In this document: positions 35,501 to 44,859 of the stretch, one piece after another
How the letters are laid out: each line of letters begins with the position of its first letter
Position numbering within the stretch: the first letter of the stretch is position 1
From: Mytilus edulis
Lineage: Eukaryota; Mollusca; Bivalvia; Mytilida; Mytilidae
Reading direction: 5' to 3'
Length of the DNA: 64,000 nt
Assembly (NCBI RefSeq): GCF_963676685.1
Contig: NC_092346.1
Coordinates: 25,991,133 to 26,055,132 of the forward strand
Notes under the pieces: generated by a model
Database searches by the model: none
The model's input: the letters and a program-made list of their open reading frames with translations, nothing else
Told to the model about the DNA's origin: nothing
Program-made: the position numbers and the translations under genes

Positions 35501-35810
35501 GGTTTTCTGGTTTTTTTTATCCACTTTTTTTTTAACACAGACGTTCTCCATTGTCATCACGACAAACTTTATACATAAAATTTAGTTTAACTGGCAATTT
35601 CACTTCGTCATATTGTTGTCAAAAAGAAAATAGATTTATAATCATCTAAAACATACCCATATCCTTCAAAAAAGGCCATTGAAAGATTCAATTTTAAGAA
35701 CCAAGAAACATTTCGTAATTTTCATATAAATGCAAATCAAACTTACCACATCGGGTAGGAATTTGAGCCTGTGCAAGAACAAAACAACAAAGAGCTACGA
35801 AAAATGTCAT
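23536..35810 (-). CDS. EPDR: Ependymin-related protein, gene 2 of 4 (intron 3 holds a Naiad element)
   Basis: Exons on the minus strand: 35747-35810, 32525-32559, 31338-31487, 24544-24812 and 23536-23605. They total 588 bases (195 residues). The signal peptide is MTFFVALCCFVLAQA, almost the same as gene 3. Exon 2 reads PPKQWEGKIHR. Exon 3 has VSYDETNQRVREITE and YEVIYLHKT. Exon 4 has REYRINLATRKCNVSTITRP and TTPDCIPVQYTHYIPP. Exon 5 has YFDLNLGINDESVFTPPSEC and ends one codon earlier than its relatives. All intron phases match the other three genes, so the split across 6.5 kb of intron 3 is a real gene structure and not two half-genes. Intron 1 carries the largest hammerhead array, intron 2 a LINE relic and intron 3 a complete Penelope-like element. 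The product is predicted to be secreted; the ligand and tissue are unknown. Confidence 0.9.
25057..25430 (-). repeat. 3' pseudo-LTR of the Naiad element
   Basis: The repeat starts ATAAATAAAGGCAACAGTAG and ends GACACTTTTAAAGGGGA. It is the same as 29808-30181 with no insertion or deletion, since the offset is a constant 4751. Beyond 25430 the element continues into its 3' region (AATAAAAGTGGTGGG), whereas beyond 30181 there is unrelated host repeat. Confidence 0.85.
25600..26140 (-). repeat. Two tandem hammerhead-family relics in the Naiad 3' region
   Basis: Two units of about 245 bp share AGATATAAAAGATCGAA, AAAGTTGTACAGCACTGAAG and TACGGCATTGTTTTTATGC. The first is preceded (25618-25665) by a decayed hammerhead: minus strand CTGGTGA, with A6 changed to G, then a disturbed stem II. 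The body resembles the retrozyme body, which has AAACAAGTACAAAGTTG and GCCAAATACGGCTAA. Either a retrozyme inserted into the element, or this is what remains of the element's own ribozyme. Confidence 0.55.
26720..29734 (-). CDS. Naiad-type PLE polyprotein: zinc finger, GIY-YIG nuclease, reverse transcriptase
   Basis: One uninterrupted frame of 1004 residues. Residues 89-102 form a Cys-rich finger (C-x4-C-x4-C-x2-C). Residues 135-232 are a GIY-YIG endonuclease placed N-terminally: VYGIEC, CxxC at 141/144, LIYVGETRQRLNFRMNDH, the REDFW glutamate at 216 and an Asn at 232. Residues 555-575 have VVPADKASNNIVFICKKHY, typical of PLE polymerases. The RT core follows: motif A DFSTLYTNIPH (715-725), motif B GIPMGTNCAPLLADLFLYSY (802-821) and motif C YIDDV (848-852) with both Asp present. 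An N-terminal GIY-YIG with this finger is the hallmark of Naiads; canonical Penelope elements carry it at the C-terminus. The product should make cDNA primed at a nicked target. No stop or missing catalytic residue is visible, so it may be active. Confidence 0.95.
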   Translation of the reverse strand: MKTSRKNNIILDDTTPRIKRCQSAVVKDTTTPILSGVPRIILNDVMKMTHVQSSESSLYYKNADKFEYIRPCTVQLSDILDFNDNHQYCSISKCNRKNCKTCDILITDTHFQSNLTTKNYNTHSHEDLNCTASNIVYGIECTLCGLIYVGETRQRLNFRMNDHRSNVNDPNNNKFLYKHFNQPDHSIVSMKVRIIEKIYHPTNDPILSTPYRLQREDFWIRELGTAIPYGCNDKIDGVGILSSPRCSTVNTLKLFNTSARRNRSHGHRKYIPPAVHTVTIDSLLTSVQKPLGIHHIRTKLYSISLSKLSLLFQDAKNTSVTDSRSVLYRLVAIIMDIANHRLFKPVLTTSNSEEKRYFFKVEFANKGLDAVNIGNIFHQKSVQKTIPDYFKNKATPVISYIYTKSIASKIFNHKRVLEDFNLKDTKSKPPDCSCASSQYNYSPAGHIITGDLGIVTNKQLRELLAKGPKYRIPQPINWKKNFKLLMDAVEDYARKWIKREPDEPELDTLSEWIKAIRSCIQRRIQKLRCNMSTRVSNPFKNPEVVDALSSLHDKYVVVPADKASNNIVFICKKHYLQCLTTELGIDQTTGNPTYSLTSFTKDEILQNHKSVLLSFGINIKENEENLPSLYWIPKLHKTPYKERYIAGSSKCSTKHLSKVLTTILSTVKDGLQKYCEEIYSTSGVNQMWILKNSKDLLLNLRSQSLQFCSNIKTFDFSTLYTNIPHAQLKDRLHQLIKQSFFYKNGNRRYKFLVLGYNTSYFVKNHTESSRKYTEDDIIKMLDFLIDNIFVEFGGFIFQQTVGIPMGTNCAPLLADLFLYSYEAEFIQNLLKDKKKKHLAKFFNFTFRYIDDVLSLNNPYFSQYLHLIYPSELEIKDTTDTRRTASYLDLFLNIDVDGRLHTKIYDKRDDFNFPIINFPFLSSNIPSAPSYGVYISQLIRYSRACSHYTDFIYRSVLLTQKLLQQSYEEDRLKLTLRKFYGHHHELVDPYNVSLTKLAKDIFTTW
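29744..29806 (-). ncRNA. Structured leader of the Naiad element, shared with retrozymes
   Basis: Just upstream of the ORF start, the minus strand can fold into an outer helix ACCGGA/TCCGGT, an inner helix CTGGT/ACCAG and a small hairpin GGACA-ATC-TGTCC followed by CCGAGG. The same arrangement occurs in hammerhead repeats at 32931-32985, 33286-33345, 34075-34135 (minus) and 40290-40350. There the outer helix reads CTGGG/CCCAG and the hairpin varies on both sides together. The function is unknown. Confidence 0.6.
29808..30181 (-). repeat. 5' pseudo-LTR of the Naiad element
   Basis: This is a second copy of 25057-25430, cut off at 30181 (5' truncated in element sense). It joins directly to the leader of the full unit at 29807. 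Confidence 0.85.
30182..30600. repeat. Host repeat split by the Naiad insertion
   Basis: Two tandem units of about 160 bp begin ATTTTCAACAATTTTCAAAG and end near GGCGTTTAGAAAAAA. They are followed by the GAATTACGGATTACAGAATT and CTTCGTTGCGGGGCCATAA blocks. The left flank of the Naiad element (24905-25056) ends in GGAGGCGTATAGAAAAATAT, which is the same repeat. The element therefore landed inside it. Confidence 0.65.
31620..31860 (+). pseudogene. LINE reverse transcriptase relic
   Basis: The plus-strand reading gives NSDVPQDTIILPTLFLSHIN then DLPDSVQS, and after a stop GLFAYNCLLF. These are decayed versions of the SGVPQGTVLGPLLFLLYIND and LFADDCLLY motifs of non-LTR polymerases. The second catalytic Asp is lost and stops are present. 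It lies antisense in intron 2 of EPDR gene 2. Confidence 0.7.
32850..33640 (+). repeat. Retrozyme-like tandem array, plus strand
   Basis: Three hammerhead sites (GAAACG at 32873, 33228 and 33599) are spaced 355 and 371 bp apart. They bound two complete monomers and a partial. Each monomer runs from the cleavage site through ATAATCCTGGTAC, the structured CACTGGGTC...GCTGGTGGAC motif, ACATGAATATCAATTATATG and CGTATTTGGCACAACTTTTT to ATTTTGATCTGAGCGTCAC. No ORF is present. The first site lacks CTGATGA, the second has CTTAGAG, and the third is intact. It lies in intron 1 of EPDR gene 2, antisense. Confidence 0.8.
33573..33616 (+). ncRNA. Hammerhead ribozyme, type I, intact core
   Basis: Stem I is GCGTCA/TGGCGT. 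Core CTGATGA is at 33579-33585. Stem II GTCT-TATGT-AGAC is perfect. GAAA follows, stem III is AC-GCAA-GT, and the predicted cleavage is after GTC at 33610. Both strands of stem I are outer ends, so this is type I. The very short stem III is typical of PLE and retrozyme hammerheads, which usually work best as dimers. Every invariant core base is present. Confidence 0.9.
33810..33853 (-). ncRNA. Hammerhead ribozyme, type I, intact core
   Basis: On the minus strand: stem I GCGTCA/TGGTGT (with G-U pairs), CTGATGA, stem II GTTT-AATGT-AGAC (one G-U pair), GAAA, stem III ACT-CG-AGT, cleavage after GTC. All invariant bases are kept. It is in sense orientation within intron 1 of EPDR gene 2. Confidence 0.85.
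34165..34208 (-). ncRNA. Hammerhead ribozyme with a core mutation
   Basis: The stems are intact (GCGTCA/TGGCGT, GTCT-TATGT-AGAC, AC-GCGC-GT), but the core reads CTGATGT. The invariant A9 is changed to U, so it should be inactive or very slow. Confidence 0.8.
34400..34590 (+). repeat. Partial retrozyme unit with an intact hammerhead
   Basis: The second half of a monomer (CCCAGTAGTCAGCACATGAC to GATTCGAGCGTCAC) ends in a complete hammerhead at 34520-34563: stem I GCGTCA/TGGCGT, CTGATGA, stem II GTCT-TTTGT-AGAC, GAAA, AC-GCGC-GT, cleavage after GTC at 34557. Confidence 0.8.
34520..34563 (+). ncRNA. Hammerhead ribozyme, type I, intact core
   Basis: All invariant bases and all three stems can be drawn. 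It differs from the copy at 33573 in the stem II loop (TTTGT) and the stem III loop (GCGC in place of GCAA). The downstream family flank is shortened. Confidence 0.88.
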
Positions 35811-35834
35811 GCTTATGGCTGTCACAAGTCGGTC

Positions 35835-35873
35835 ATTCTCCGATATAATATGACCTGACGAATTATTTATCGA
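35835..35873 (-). promoter_or_regulatory. Putative core promoter of EPDR gene 2
   Basis: The block GTCAGGTCATATTATATCGG (minus strand) and the following GAATGACCGACTTGT are conserved with EPDR gene 3. The TATA element is weaker (TATTATAT), and only one GATA-like site (GATAAA, 35866-35871) lies upstream. Confidence 0.4.
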
Positions 35874-36045
35874 ATTCTTACTACATGATAGAAATGCAAG
35901 TACAGATAATGGTATTTATTTTGGTCCACATTCAAATTTGTAATTTCGAAAGTAGCACATTTAAAAATCATGAACGTAATTAGGTAAATGTTAACTTATT
36001 TCGTTAAGGATTATGTACCCTTGTGTTGATTCAATGCTAAACATA

Positions 36046-37020
36046 TGGAAATTTTATAGAAAATCCACAGCCTTTATCCTTGTACTATGATATTTGGCAA
36101 TTTGATGACTGATAGATATAGGATAATTGCATGCAGTGCTAGCATCGATTTCCTTAAAACAAGTTTATTAATGTAGTTATTGGTTAAAACAAATAAAAGT
36201 ATGGACCAAATCAAGTACACCTTTTCGGGTGTGCTCGACTTTAGTGACTCAGCGCGATGTTTTTTTTGGAATTTACAGGTTGGTTAGAACTTTTTGTAAA
36301 AAATAAACACTAGCATATCATAGAAAAGCAAGTGAGTAATCTATGTTTCAAATTTGATAACAAAAATCTTTGTATTAAGGTTCATCATAACAAATGGACA
36401 AATATGGCCGTATTTTCACCTAAAAAACTACTCTGTGTAAAGACTAACCTGTGCTATTTGGAAAGTTTTACTGCCTAGCATCCACTAGATATATAAAAGT
36501 TAAATGCATTTTGTGTTAAAAGAAGATAAAATCTTTGTTGGTTTTTGATGGGCATTTTTTTTGCAGAAGGTGTAAAAATAAACAAACACCTGAATTACTT
36601 TGATACTGTCCACTCACTGACTCAGATAAACTCTTTAACTCACCTATAGTTGTGATGATACCTCAGTGTTGTCCATGTTAATTAAGGACAATCAAAACAA
36701 TGCAAACCGGTTTTTTACCTGAGGGAGTATCTCATAGTTGTACCACAACTTAGTCAATTTTCACACCTTTTGCATGAAGGAAAAAAATGCCCATCAAAAT
36801 CCAAAAGAGATTTTATCTTTCTGAAACACAAAATGCATTTAACTTTATTATATCTAGTGGATGCCAGGCATTAAAACTTTTCCAACTTCACAGGTAAGTC
36901 TGTACTAAAAGTAATTTTTGGCATGTAAATACTGCCATATTTGTCCGTTTGTTATGATGAACCTTAATGGCTGTGGATTTTCTATAAAAATCTTGGTTTA
37001 TTTGCCACAAATTACTCTTT
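36046..37020. repeat. Large fold-back element between EPDR genes 2 and 3
   Basis: The left arm (TTTTATAGAAAATCCACAGC near 36055, then AAGGTTCATCATAACAAATG to about 36570) is inverted relative to the right arm (ATGCCCATCAAAATCCAAAA near 36787 to GGCTGTGGATTTTCTATAAA near 36970). The left arm is interrupted by about 290 bp of unrelated sequence (36082-36374). The arms have many mismatches, so the element is old. Confidence 0.75.
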
Positions 37021-39267
37021 TTCTTTTAAATGCAATGGCCTGTCTCTATTATTCATTATATCTGTAGTTTTGATACAACTGATGTTTGAAAAATTCGTAC
37101 AAAAATGGCTACAGAAGGGGTGACATAAACCTTAAGTTATTGGTGAAAAATGTGTATTTCAAGACTTCATATTCAAGTAAAGTTGTCCTCTGGTTAATTT
37201 TATGAGTATTTTATGCATTTATATAAATTACGTTCATGGTCATAAATATAAACTTTATATCAGCTACATATTCCGATATGATTCAAGCAGGACATGTGGA
37301 ATGAATTAATATTCTTTTTTCTTCAGCCGCTGCTTTGAAGTTTTGTAGTGGTTTGGCTTTGTCTTGGGCTTTTTGAACCTATCATATATCATCAAAAACC
37401 AATGTGGCAATTCACTTACATCACTGTATTATATGTCATTGAGATAACATTTAGGCAAAACAAAATAATCAGACACTATATTAAAAGAATAGACAAATGT
37501 CTATGCCATATGTAAAGCTCCGACTTCACCCAAGTTGTTAATAAATTTACAATTAATATCAAGTTTACTTTTTATTTTCTCAATTTAATTTGTGTATGTT
37601 TTACTGATCATCTTGCTATCGGTGATTTAATTAAAATACATTTATATTATTTGGTCACGTGTACTAAGACCTCCTTTTTATTTATAAAACTTTGAAGTTT
37701 TATATATTTTCTCGTTTTGGAGAAGAACATGCCTGTACCAACTCAGGAATAAGACAGTTGTTACCCATTTGTATGATGTGTTCAGCCTTTTGATTTTGCC
37801 TTTTGATTATTTTAGGGACTTTTCGTTTTGAGTTTTCCTCGGAGTTCAGTAATTTTATGATTTTACTTTTTTCAATAACATTAATAACCAATTTTTCTAC
37901 ATGACCAAAGGAAACATAGAAAGAATAGCCAACATCCATTAACTTTGCCTGAATGAGTCGGAACCCCTTATGTCTTGATAATTTCTTAACCTATCAACAA
38001 CGAATTCAGAAATTCAGAGAAAAGAAAGTCGCATCAGTACCTAAGCGAATACTGATTTGCTGATATTCTCGAGGAATACTCTGTGCTAGAAATGGAAATT
38101 AACAAAATATTATTTGGCTGCGTTCAAAACACAGACAGGATTTTGAAAGTAATAATGTGTAGCCATTGTTGGGTGTTTTTTTTTTTTATCTTTGATGGTC
38201 ATTCTACTTTTTTGCCTTTGTAAGGTTAGAATCTATATTACCAATATTTTAACATCTTGTTTCGTTAAATCCTGTTTTTGTTATTCTTCTGGTGATTGGT
38301 GTTAATTTGAAGTTATAAAAAGCAATTAAAGTCCAAAGCTCAATTGCATTGAAACCTCATATATTTTTATATTAGACCGTGATCAGCTTCTGTAAATTAA
38401 TGGTATAAAACAAAATCCACAAAGTATCAACAAAGCAAATTCTATGACCCTAAACGTCTCAAAATGTTTTAGATCCAAATAAATAGTTTTCAAGGACAAG
38501 TGGCAGCGATACTGTTACAGATATAAAAAAAAAAAGCCCTGAAACATTAAAAAAAATAAATAAGATAGAACACAATGCGACTCTTATTGACCTTTTGAAA
38601 AACGAACCCTTTGAAGAAAAATTAGGATTGAAACCTGTATGATATCTCCACCAAGACCGCTAATGGAACACAGTTATACATATATAAAAAATACTTAAAC
38701 CAGATTGAAAACAATACATTAGCTAATGGCTCTTAAATCCTTTCAACCACAGTTGATTTTTTCACTGAAGCAACAAATTTTACTCTCAGTAGAATATGAT
38801 GCCCTTTTAAAATTCAGCCAAACTATCATTTGGGCGTCCATGATGTTATATTCGTCCATGATGTTATGTTTGTTATTCTCATCGGATCTTGTCTAATGTT
38901 TAATTCTTTTCTGTGTGTGTGTTACATTTTGATGTTTTGTCGTCATTCTCTTATATTTAATGCGTTTCCCTCAGTTTTGGTTTGTGACCCGGATTTGTTG
39001 TTTTTTCTATCGATTTATGAGTTTTGAACATCGATTTACTACTGTTGCCTTTATCTAGGACCTCTGATGCAATACACAACAGCTTTTTTATTATCGTATC
39101 AAATGAATGTCGGGAAAAGGTATTAAATCAACAAGATCAAGTGTAAAACTTCTAAAACAGCATATCATGTTTTGATATTAGTTCAGAATTTTTTGGAAAC
39201 AAAACTGTCTGCAAAAGACTACTATTGTAATTGTTTTTGGACTTTAAAAAAAAGCAATGTTCATAAT
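37021..39267. other. Spacer between EPDR genes 2 and 3
   Basis: No exon is recognised. It holds an inverted copy of the common AAAGTAAAATCA...TTCCTGA repeat at 37700-37880 and a Naiad 3'-end-like repeat at 38840-39060. The open frames here lack splice sites or similarity. Confidence 0.5.
38840..39060 (+). repeat. Naiad-type 3' terminal repeat, plus strand
   Basis: This is the reverse complement of the 25057-25430 type. It runs GATGTTATGTTTGTTATTCT, TTAATGCGTTTCCCTCAG, GATTTATGAGTTTTGAAC and TACTACTGTTGCCTTTAT, the family 3' end. No polymerase fragment is attached. Confidence 0.6.
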
Positions 39268-42200
39268 TTATTCTTGGTTACACTCGGTTGGTGGTGTGAA
39301 TACACTAGCATCTCTGATTCCAGCTTTTATGTCGAAGAACCTGTGAAAGATAACGTATTATAAGAAATTCATTTTCAAATGATAAAAACAACGAATAATG
39401 TCGATATGCATATTTTGGCATTGTACACACTTATACTTTCTAGATTGTTAATGACTTCTTCACACTGAATTTATTTTGATTTGTACTTGTATATATAATT
39501 CGTCTTAATAACAGCCCAACAATGCTAGATCTGGAAACTTGGCTGGGATTCGCACTTGTGCTACTAAGAAATCGTGGCACGAAATTGCTTTACGCTATGC
39601 CAGGCGCGCTAAACCATATATATTATCCTGGATACATGATTTATTGTTTTGTTATTTGCTTAATTTAAACTAGTTTTCTGTTACTGCGAATACTATCAGA
39701 CCGGTAATTTGCGTCTTTAGTGTTGGTTTTTTTTAATTTGTTTTGCTCCGTGTAGTCCGGGGAGTCAAGTTCTTTTCCATAGATTTTTAAAGTTTGTTCT
39801 TATGTAGTGCTGTTACACTGTTCCAGGTGAGGGTAGGTTGGGCACACTCTTAAATCTTCAATCCTCCTACATTCTGTAAGTCAAGAGCCTGAAGAGTCTG
39901 TAGTTTAGTGGTTGTTGCTATATATATCATTTTTGTTTTTCGTTTGTTAATTTTCTCTTTTAAATTGTTCTACATCTTTTCATATTGATGTTGCGCTTAT
40001 TATTAAAAAGCCTACGGTGACGAATAATTTCAAAAACTTACGTCATTTGGTGTCTGAAGGACAGTTTTGTCATTGGTAATCATACCACGTTTTCTTATGT
40101 TATTTTAGAATGTCATTTATTAATTTCTTGATTTACCTTCAAGTATCTTTGTTTGAACCAAAATGCTCTTCATCTTTTATATAAGCTTTGGATTTCAAAT
40201 ATTTTGGCCACGAGCATCACTGAAGAAACATGTATTGTCGAAATGCGCATCTGGTGCAAGAAAATTGATACCGTTAATTTTATTACTATCACTGGGTCGA
40301 TGCCTCTGCTGGTGGACTATTAGTCCCCGAGGGTATCACCAGCCCAGTAGCCAGTACTTCGGTACTGGCATGAAAATACGGATTTTTTTTGTGTTATTAA
40401 AATTTGCTGTTACAAAATGATAGAAATTATTATAAATTAAGGAATGTATCGCCCTCATGCAAAGCTCTGATTCCTTTCACGGATTTGGCTATACTTTTTG
40501 GACCTTTTGGATTATAGCTCTTCATCTTTTATATAAGCTTTGGATTTCAAATATTTTGGCTACGAGCATCACTGAAGAGACATGTATTGTCGAAATGCGC
40601 ATCTGGTGCAAGAAAATTGATACCGTTAATTTTATTAGAACAATATCGTATCATTTGTTTTGTTATTTATGCGGAATTTTTTTCACCACGCCCCCGAAGC
40701 GAAAGCAGGAACATATATCGAGTCGCAAATTAATAAACGTGTAACTTACGATGACACGACAAAAGTTGATGGTGGCATGTAATGTGTATGTTGAACAGGA
40801 ACACAGTCAGGACTTGTGACAACTCCATAGAACGTTTCTGTTCCTGATGTTAATTTCCAATTTTGTACATTCAGACTCTGACCTGAGATACCAGCAGCAC
40901 CTACGGTTGCAAATCCCTCAAATGTAGCATTTGAAGGGACACCATCAGGCATGAAAGGTCTCGTTAAGGTGGTTACATTACATTTTCTTGTTACAAGGTT
41001 AATTCTATACTCCTTTTTCTGCAATGAAATAAAATAAAAATTGAGAATGGAAATGAGGAATTTGTCAAGGAGACAACAAACTGACAGAAAACAGCCAAAG
41101 GCCACCAATGAGTCTTCAACACAGCTAGAAAATCCCGCACCCGGCGGATGATAATATTGACTTCCACAGCTCAAATCAATCAACGAAATTAATTCAGATG
41201 AAATGTTAGATGTATGTTTTAATATATTTGCCCAACTAAGACCTTTGGAATGGCTATTATGCTTAATTATGACAGTATATAAATTTATTGCTGATATTTT
41301 TATATTTATTATTATAAGAAACAAATAAGAAAAATACTCTTTTCAGAGGGAAATTCAAAACATAAAGTCTAATTTCAAAAACTCAAACAAATCAGTCAAA
41401 TTCCTGATATGCAATTGGTCCAGGCATTTTCTTCTGTAGGAAATGTTGGGTTAAACCTGGTTTTATAACTAGCTAAACCTCTCACTTGAATGACATTGGC
41501 ATTAAATTCAATTTTATTGACAACGATGTGTAAATAAACAAACAGACATAATAGGTAAAAATGTCAAAAATAAGGGTACTGCAGTCAACATTTTGTTATA
41601 ATCTTAATCACTATAAAAACAAACAAATATGTTTCAAAGAAGCTCAAAAAGGCATATAGACAAAGCACATTAGCAAAAATGAAAGACAAGAATACAAAAA
41701 TCTACAATAGCACAATAACACAATGACGGATTGTATGAGTACAAAAGCGAGCTTAGAATCATGGGAATGACATGGGGAGAAGCTGAAAGAAAGGCACAAG
41801 CAAGCAACAGTGGAGGATGGTAGTGGCCTCATGTACAAGTACGCACGAAGAGGATTAAGCAAGTAAGTAAGTACAAAGCCACATCATACGTATCAAAGAA
41901 ATACAAAAATGTGGAAATCTCAATTAGCAGTAATTTTAAATTTGAAGTTCTAAAAAGTATTTTTTCTTATTTTAATTTTTGGAAATCTTTTTCCATAGCT
42001 TATTCTTTTCGTCATTGTATGTTTCATGAATATAACATAGTAAAACATGCAAACCTTATTTCATCGGTCAACAACTATTACCTCGTGAATAAAAGTGTGA
42101 CTTACAGTTTGGTGAAGATAAATAACTTCATACGTTTCTTGTCCTGGTTTTGGTGTAAATGAATATTCAGTTATCTCTCTGACTCTTTGGTTGGTTTCAT

Positions 42201-44778
42201 CGTAACTAACTTTGAGTCTTTCATTCGCTGGCTTTACAGCAGTCCCTCTATCAACCTGTAAGAATAACAGTTCAATCTATACACTTTTATATTTCTCTTA
42301 CTTTTCTGCATTTGTATGTGTGCTTTCTTCCAAAATCTACAAAATTATTTGATACGGTACTGGTTTATTATTTGTTTTTGGTACTAGTGTTTTTTTGTGC
42401 ATTTTAGTGTTTTTGATCGGTTATCTTTTCTCGCCTTGTTATTGAATTGAGTGATTTTGATGTACTGACTTTTATGTACATTCTGACCATTTTAAATTTG
42501 AGAACAAAAGATTTACACGATCATCTGCTAAATAATTCGTTGTTTTGTGCAACTTGTAATATCTTATGACAAGGGTGTTTCTTGAAATAAGAAAATAAAC
42601 CAATTTAATTTAATTCATTGGTATCTAAGTCACACGTCTATCGTGTCTGACAAAGACGCTTTTGATTTTTGATACAGCATCTGTATTAGCAACATTTCAA
42701 CATTTGGCAAAAGTTTGGCTTTGGCTTGATTGTGATAGTAATAACATGATTAATCAGTACTTAATTATCAATGATTACTTACGCGAAGAATGTTGCCTTC
42801 CCATTGCTTTGGCGACTCTAAATTTAAGACAGATAAATTCAGTTAGATGTTGTATAATGTAATATAGTCTATGTTGAATTAAAACGTGTTCTTCTTCTTG
42901 TTTACTATAATCGTTTTTATTCTTTGCATTGCTTAGTTTCAGAGCAAACACCGGCCTTTGTCGTAGATCAAATTTATTCAGAGAACAAACAAATACAAAG
43001 AGTACAAACAGCAGAATTAAACTCGTTGAATTAATTGCCGAAAGGGACCTTCTAATTCCGTGTGAATTTAGTTGATGGGTTGTACAAGCATAGCAGGAGA
43101 TGCATGCCCTGTCAATGTAACTGATCTTGCTTCTCTTGGAGTACGTTTAATCTTGCGTTTTCTTTTTCATATCTATTTACTAGATTTGAACCTCATTAAA
43201 CTACTGTCCCCATAATTGACTAACAAACAAATAGTTTACCATTTGTATTTGTTTTATTATCTTGATCAGAAATGAAAGATTTAAACCCCCTCTCGGCTTA
43301 CTTATCTACTTAAGGATTACGGATTTCATATCCAGTCAACAATGTTATTTAAGGTCAAAATGAGATTTGATGATTACACAATTCAAATATTGAAGATGGT
43401 ACATATTAACAACACACTTATGGATACAGTTTTCATCGACATTAGCCAATTTAAAATGCTCTAGATTTAGTACAAAAAGATCACGTTAAAGCAAATTTAC
43501 AATCTTCATTCACAGTTGACCTCGGTAAGAGACAATACAGTAAAATCTGTATGTAAGAGTAGCCCTTGGGACTAAAGAAATTTTACCTACAAAGAGAGAT
43601 GACTTTTGAATTACGTTCAAAAAGTATAGGTATTGTTTCATCAAGACACGAAAAGGCTGCCTTTGACAAGACAGGTTTAACTATTGGTGCGTCTTTTATG
43701 GCAGGTTTGAATGTATTCAAATTTTATTTGAAAATTGGCACTATTTATACAGTTATAAGACATAACACTATGATTGCAGTAAACCATGATGTTTTCCCCT
43801 TTCGTTGGTACTTGGTCACTCATATTTCATAATCATTATCTGTTTGCTATAAAACATGGAAATATTGAGTTTTATATTTGAATTTGAGTTTTGAATTCAA
43901 TTTTTTTGTTATTAAGCACCTAATGTATTTACCGGTTGTATTGCACTAGTTTTAACGTTTATGTGTAAACTGGTGTTAACATTAAGGTAAATAGTTAAAA
44001 AAAAAATTATAGACGATAAGTTTACCTGCAAAAGATTTCTGATATTTGGAAAAACTGGGTCTCTATCTTTTTTGGTGTTGTCTCGATTTCGTACAATCAA
44101 TTGATATATTTTTAGTTTCTTAAAACAAAGTAGCTTTGGTACTCCTCTAACATTTTTGGAGTCAGTAGTATTATAGCGAAATACACTTTAATATAGTGGG
44201 TGCAAATAAACGTTGAAGATAGTTATAAAAGGTACCGTGCTTATAATTTAATACGCCAGACGCGCGTTTCGTCTACACAAGACTCATCAGTGAAAACAAG
44301 AATCAAAGTTTGCATAAAATATGAAGAGTTTTTTGTGTTATGCACCAGCCACTGCATAGCGTTTGAAGCCATTTAACTCTGTTAAAATCTATCCAACGTT
44401 AGAGGCCTGGGGTGGCTACGCATTTTTTTTTAGCGTTACACACTTTTTTTTTAATATATTTTATAACTTATGCTTTCGATATGTTTATAATAGGTTAATG
44501 GATTTTCATTTCAAGCCATCATGCTTTTAAAACATAATCATATGTTGCATAAAGCTAGCTTGCTTTATCAACGCAATGATATCAAATTAACATTTTGTTA
44601 TGTAATAGTGTTACATATAACTGACATGACGACTCTTTTCATAACAGTAGATTCAATATAAAGAATAAAAAAAAAATCTTTCGTAATTTTTATATATATG
44701 CATATAAAACTTACCACATGGCTTTGGAATTTGGGCCTGTGCAAGAACAAAACAACAAAGAGCTACGAAAAGTTCCAT
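39268..44778 (-). CDS. EPDR: Ependymin-related protein, gene 3 of 4
   Basis: Exons on the minus strand: 44715-44778, 42783-42817, 42106-42255, 40750-41018 and 39268-39340. They total 591 bases (196 residues). The signal peptide is MELFVALCCFVLAQA. Motifs are SPKQWEGNILR, VSYDETNQRVREITE, YEVIYLHQT, KEYRINLVTRKCNVTTLTRP, TSPDCVPVQHTHYMPP and FFDIKAGIRDASVFTPPTEC. Four cysteines and the NVT sequon match the family; a second sequon (NAT) is specific to this copy. Exons 1 and 3 and the 5' flank are very close to gene 2, so these two are the most recent duplicates. An AATAAA lies across the stop codon, so the 3' UTR may be very short unless a later signal is used. Intron 4 holds a retrozyme dimer and intron 1 a hammerhead relic. 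Confidence 0.93.
40214..40257 (+). ncRNA. Hammerhead ribozyme, type I, weakened stem II
   Basis: Stem I is GCATCA/TGGTGC. The core CTGAAGA is acceptable because position 7 is free. Stem II AACA-TGTAT-TGTC has an A-C mismatch at its first pair. GAAA follows, stem III is AT-GCGC-AT, and cleavage is after ATC. Confidence 0.8.
40566..40609 (+). ncRNA. Hammerhead ribozyme, type I, intact (position 7 = A)
   Basis: Stem I GCATCA/TGGTGC pairs over six positions. Core CTGAAGA is followed by stem II GACA-TGTAT-TGTC (perfect), then GAAA, stem III AT-GCGC-AT and cleavage after ATC at 40603. It differs from the 33-34 kb family in stems I, II and III with pairing preserved, which is evidence that the fold is selected. 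Confidence 0.88.
44253..44296 (-). ncRNA. Hammerhead ribozyme relic, stem I broken
   Basis: On the minus strand CTGATGA, stem II GTCT-TGTGT-AGAC, GAAA and AC-GCGC-GTC are all intact. The 5' strand of stem I is TTTTCA instead of GCGTCA, leaving about three pairs. The family flank is lost on that side, so the copy was cut at the ribozyme boundary. It lies in intron 1 of EPDR gene 3, in sense. Confidence 0.8.
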
Positions 44779-44811
44779 GATGATGGCTGCAACAAGTCGG
44801 TCATTCGCCAA

Positions 44812-44852
44812 TATACTTTTATATGACCTGACAAATTTTATCTTATCTCAAG
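44812..44852 (-). promoter_or_regulatory. Core promoter of EPDR gene 3: GATA motifs and TATA box
   Basis: On the minus strand, GAGATAAGATA (44839-44849) is followed by GTCAGGTCA and TATAAAAG (44816-44823), about 40 bases upstream of the start codon. GATAAG is a known GATA-factor site; its use here is inferred. Confidence 0.6.
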
Positions 44853-44859
44853 CATCCCT

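Larger units (their letters stand above)
40166..40640 (+). repeat. Retrozyme-like dimer, divergent family
   Basis: The block CTCTTCATCTTTTATATAAG...TGATACCGTTAATTTTATTA is present twice, 352 bp apart (40166-40288 and 40518-40640). Each contains a hammerhead. The single-copy part between them carries the structured motif CACTGGGTCGA...GCTGGTGGACTA...TAGTCC...CACCAGCCCAGTAG. This is one monomer flanked by repeated ribozymes, as expected for a retrozyme. It lies in intron 4 of EPDR gene 3, antisense. Confidence 0.8.
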
